From: Lentilactobacillus rapi DSM 19907 = JCM 15042
Lineage (GTDB): Bacteria; Bacillota; Bacilli; Lactobacillales; Lactobacillaceae
DNA length: 64,000 nt
Direction: 5' to 3'
Assembly: GCF_001436255.1 (NCBI RefSeq)
Contig: NZ_AZEI01000083.1
Coordinates: 1-64,000, forward strand
Shown: piece by piece, positions 63,169 to 64,000 of the stretch
How the letters are laid out: the number at the start of each line of letters is the position of its first letter
Numbering within the stretch: the first letter of the stretch is position 1
Position numbers and translations under genes: made by a program
Notes under the pieces: model-generated
Seen by the model: the letters and a program-made list of their open reading frames with translations, nothing else
What the model was told of the DNA's origin: nothing
The model's database searches: none

Positions 63169-64000
63169 TTAATTGTTAGAATTATTGGTTGCGGAAGTTT
63201 CTTCTTTAATCCCTGCAGCCTTGTGGAGATCAAGTTCAATCTCTTCAAGTGACTTACCACGGGTTTCGATAAACTTCTTGTGAACGAACCAAATAGCGAT
63301 TCCACAAATGATTGCATAGAACAGGAACGCATTGTCGAGTCCCCATGCACTTAACATCATTGGGAAAGTCAATGAAACGGCCATATCAGCGAGCCAGTTG
63401 GTTGCTGAACAGAGTGATGTTCCAAGGCCACGAATGTTCAATGGGAAGACTTCACCAATCAGAACCCAAGTAATTGGGGCCCAGGTTGAAGCGTAAAAGG
63501 CAATGTAGACCGTCAAAGCGATCGCACTGACATAGGCAGCAGCTTGAGAACCGTTATCAAACTTCAAAATGACATACATCACAACTAATGAGAGACCCAT
63601 TCCAGATGCCCCGAAAATAAGCATCTTTTTACGGTCAACTTTATCCATCAACAGCATTGCCACAATCGTGACAATAACGTTAACAACACCAATTCCGATA
63701 TGGGCAAGCAAAGCAGCGATCACTCCCCAGCCAACATCGGTAAAGATCGTTGGTGCATAGAAAATCACACTGTTACTCCCAATAACTTGCTGGAAGACGG
63801 CGGCACCAAGACCAGTAATCAAGGCTGGTCGAACGGCTTTACCAAACAATTCCTTCCAACCACCAACTGGTTGTTTAGCAGTTTCTTCGATTTCAGTCAA
63901 CGCAGTATCAACGGCTTTGGTATCACCTTTGTTGGTATCGAGCAAAACGCCCTTAGCTTCATCAAGGTGACCAATCTTAACCAAGAATCGTGGACTTTCT
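63169..64000 (-). CDS. MFS sugar:proton symporter, partial (N-terminus outside window)
   Basis: The C-terminal 277 residues or so of a sugar-porter family protein; the frame stays open to the window edge. ESPRFL at the edge is the PESPR motif after helix 6. QQVIGSNSVIFYAPTI (helix 7, sugar binding), FNIRGLGTSL-like signature (PLNIRGLGTSLC) and a C-terminal FIETRGKSLEEIE follow. Position before araA suggests L-arabinose or xylose import (AraE/XylT-like). The exact sugar is inferred. Confidence 0.9.
   Translation of the reverse strand, partial: ESPRFLVKIGHLDEAKGVLLDTNKGDTKAVDTALTEIEETAKQPVGGWKELFGKAVRPALITGLGAAVFQQVIGSNSVIFYAPTIFTDVGWGVIAALLAHIGIGVVNVIVTIVAMLLMDKVDRKKMLIFGASGMGLSLVVMYVILKFDNGSQAAAYVSAIALTVYIAFYASTWAPITWVLIGEVFPLNIRGLGTSLCSATNWLADMAVSLTFPMMLSAWGLDNAFLFYAIICGIAIWFVHKKFIETRGKSLEEIELDLHKAAGIKEETSATNNSNN

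Overview
The window looks like chromosome of a low-to-moderate GC Gram-positive bacterium of the Lactobacillaceae, probably a heterofermentative lactobacillus. Supporting signs are Gram-positive ribosome binding sites, T-box leaders, cre and AraR-type sites, SLAP/DUF5776-like surface proteins, an LPXTG adhesin, sedolisins and an araA locus. Genus is not settled from sequence alone. No rRNA, tRNA, phage, transposase or CRISPR array was seen.

Left part (1-11.6 kb): branched-chain amino acid (BCAA) metabolism. A broken acetolactate synthase gene is followed by a T-box leader with an isocitrate lyase/PEP mutase-like gene, then ilvA. Next comes a 20-residue Leu/Ile/Val-rich leader peptide with an attenuator in front of ilvD and a BASS-family transporter. 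A gluconate module follows: LacI regulator, GntP permease and a gluconate 5-dehydrogenase-like SDR with a LacI-type operator.

Middle (11.9-36 kb): an orphan RelB-like antitoxin, a DUF5776 surface protein, a GH28/sugar-permease pair with a cre site, and an ECF sigma/anti-sigma pair. A PanE-type reductase lies behind a second T-box. A 3109-residue LPXTG adhesin carries 11 C-terminal immunoglobulin-like repeats. Then come divergent lplA and a GcvH-like gene, and two tandem secreted sedolisins.

Right part (36-64 kb): two DegV proteins, a LacI regulator, phosphoglucomutase, small secreted paralogs and an S-layer-like protein. An MHS transporter sits behind a second BCAA leader-peptide attenuator. 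Further on are Fic plus a drug exporter, a stand-alone gap, a PadR-DUF1700-DUF4097 operon, an ABC-F protein, a ZIP transporter, an aldo/keto reductase with an acetyltransferase, and araA with a sugar:proton symporter cut by the window end.

Two signals stand out. First, two loci 42 kb apart share one attenuator design: a BCAA-rich peptide, then GCGGGC/GCCCGC switching stems, then a TTGG segment able to capture the CCAA arm of a terminator. Second, about 20 copies of a roughly 120-bp hairpin repeat fill intergenic spaces. Their arms differ in sequence between copies but remain self-complementary. At four genes the element ends a few bases before the ribosome binding site. No genes other than those listed were supported.
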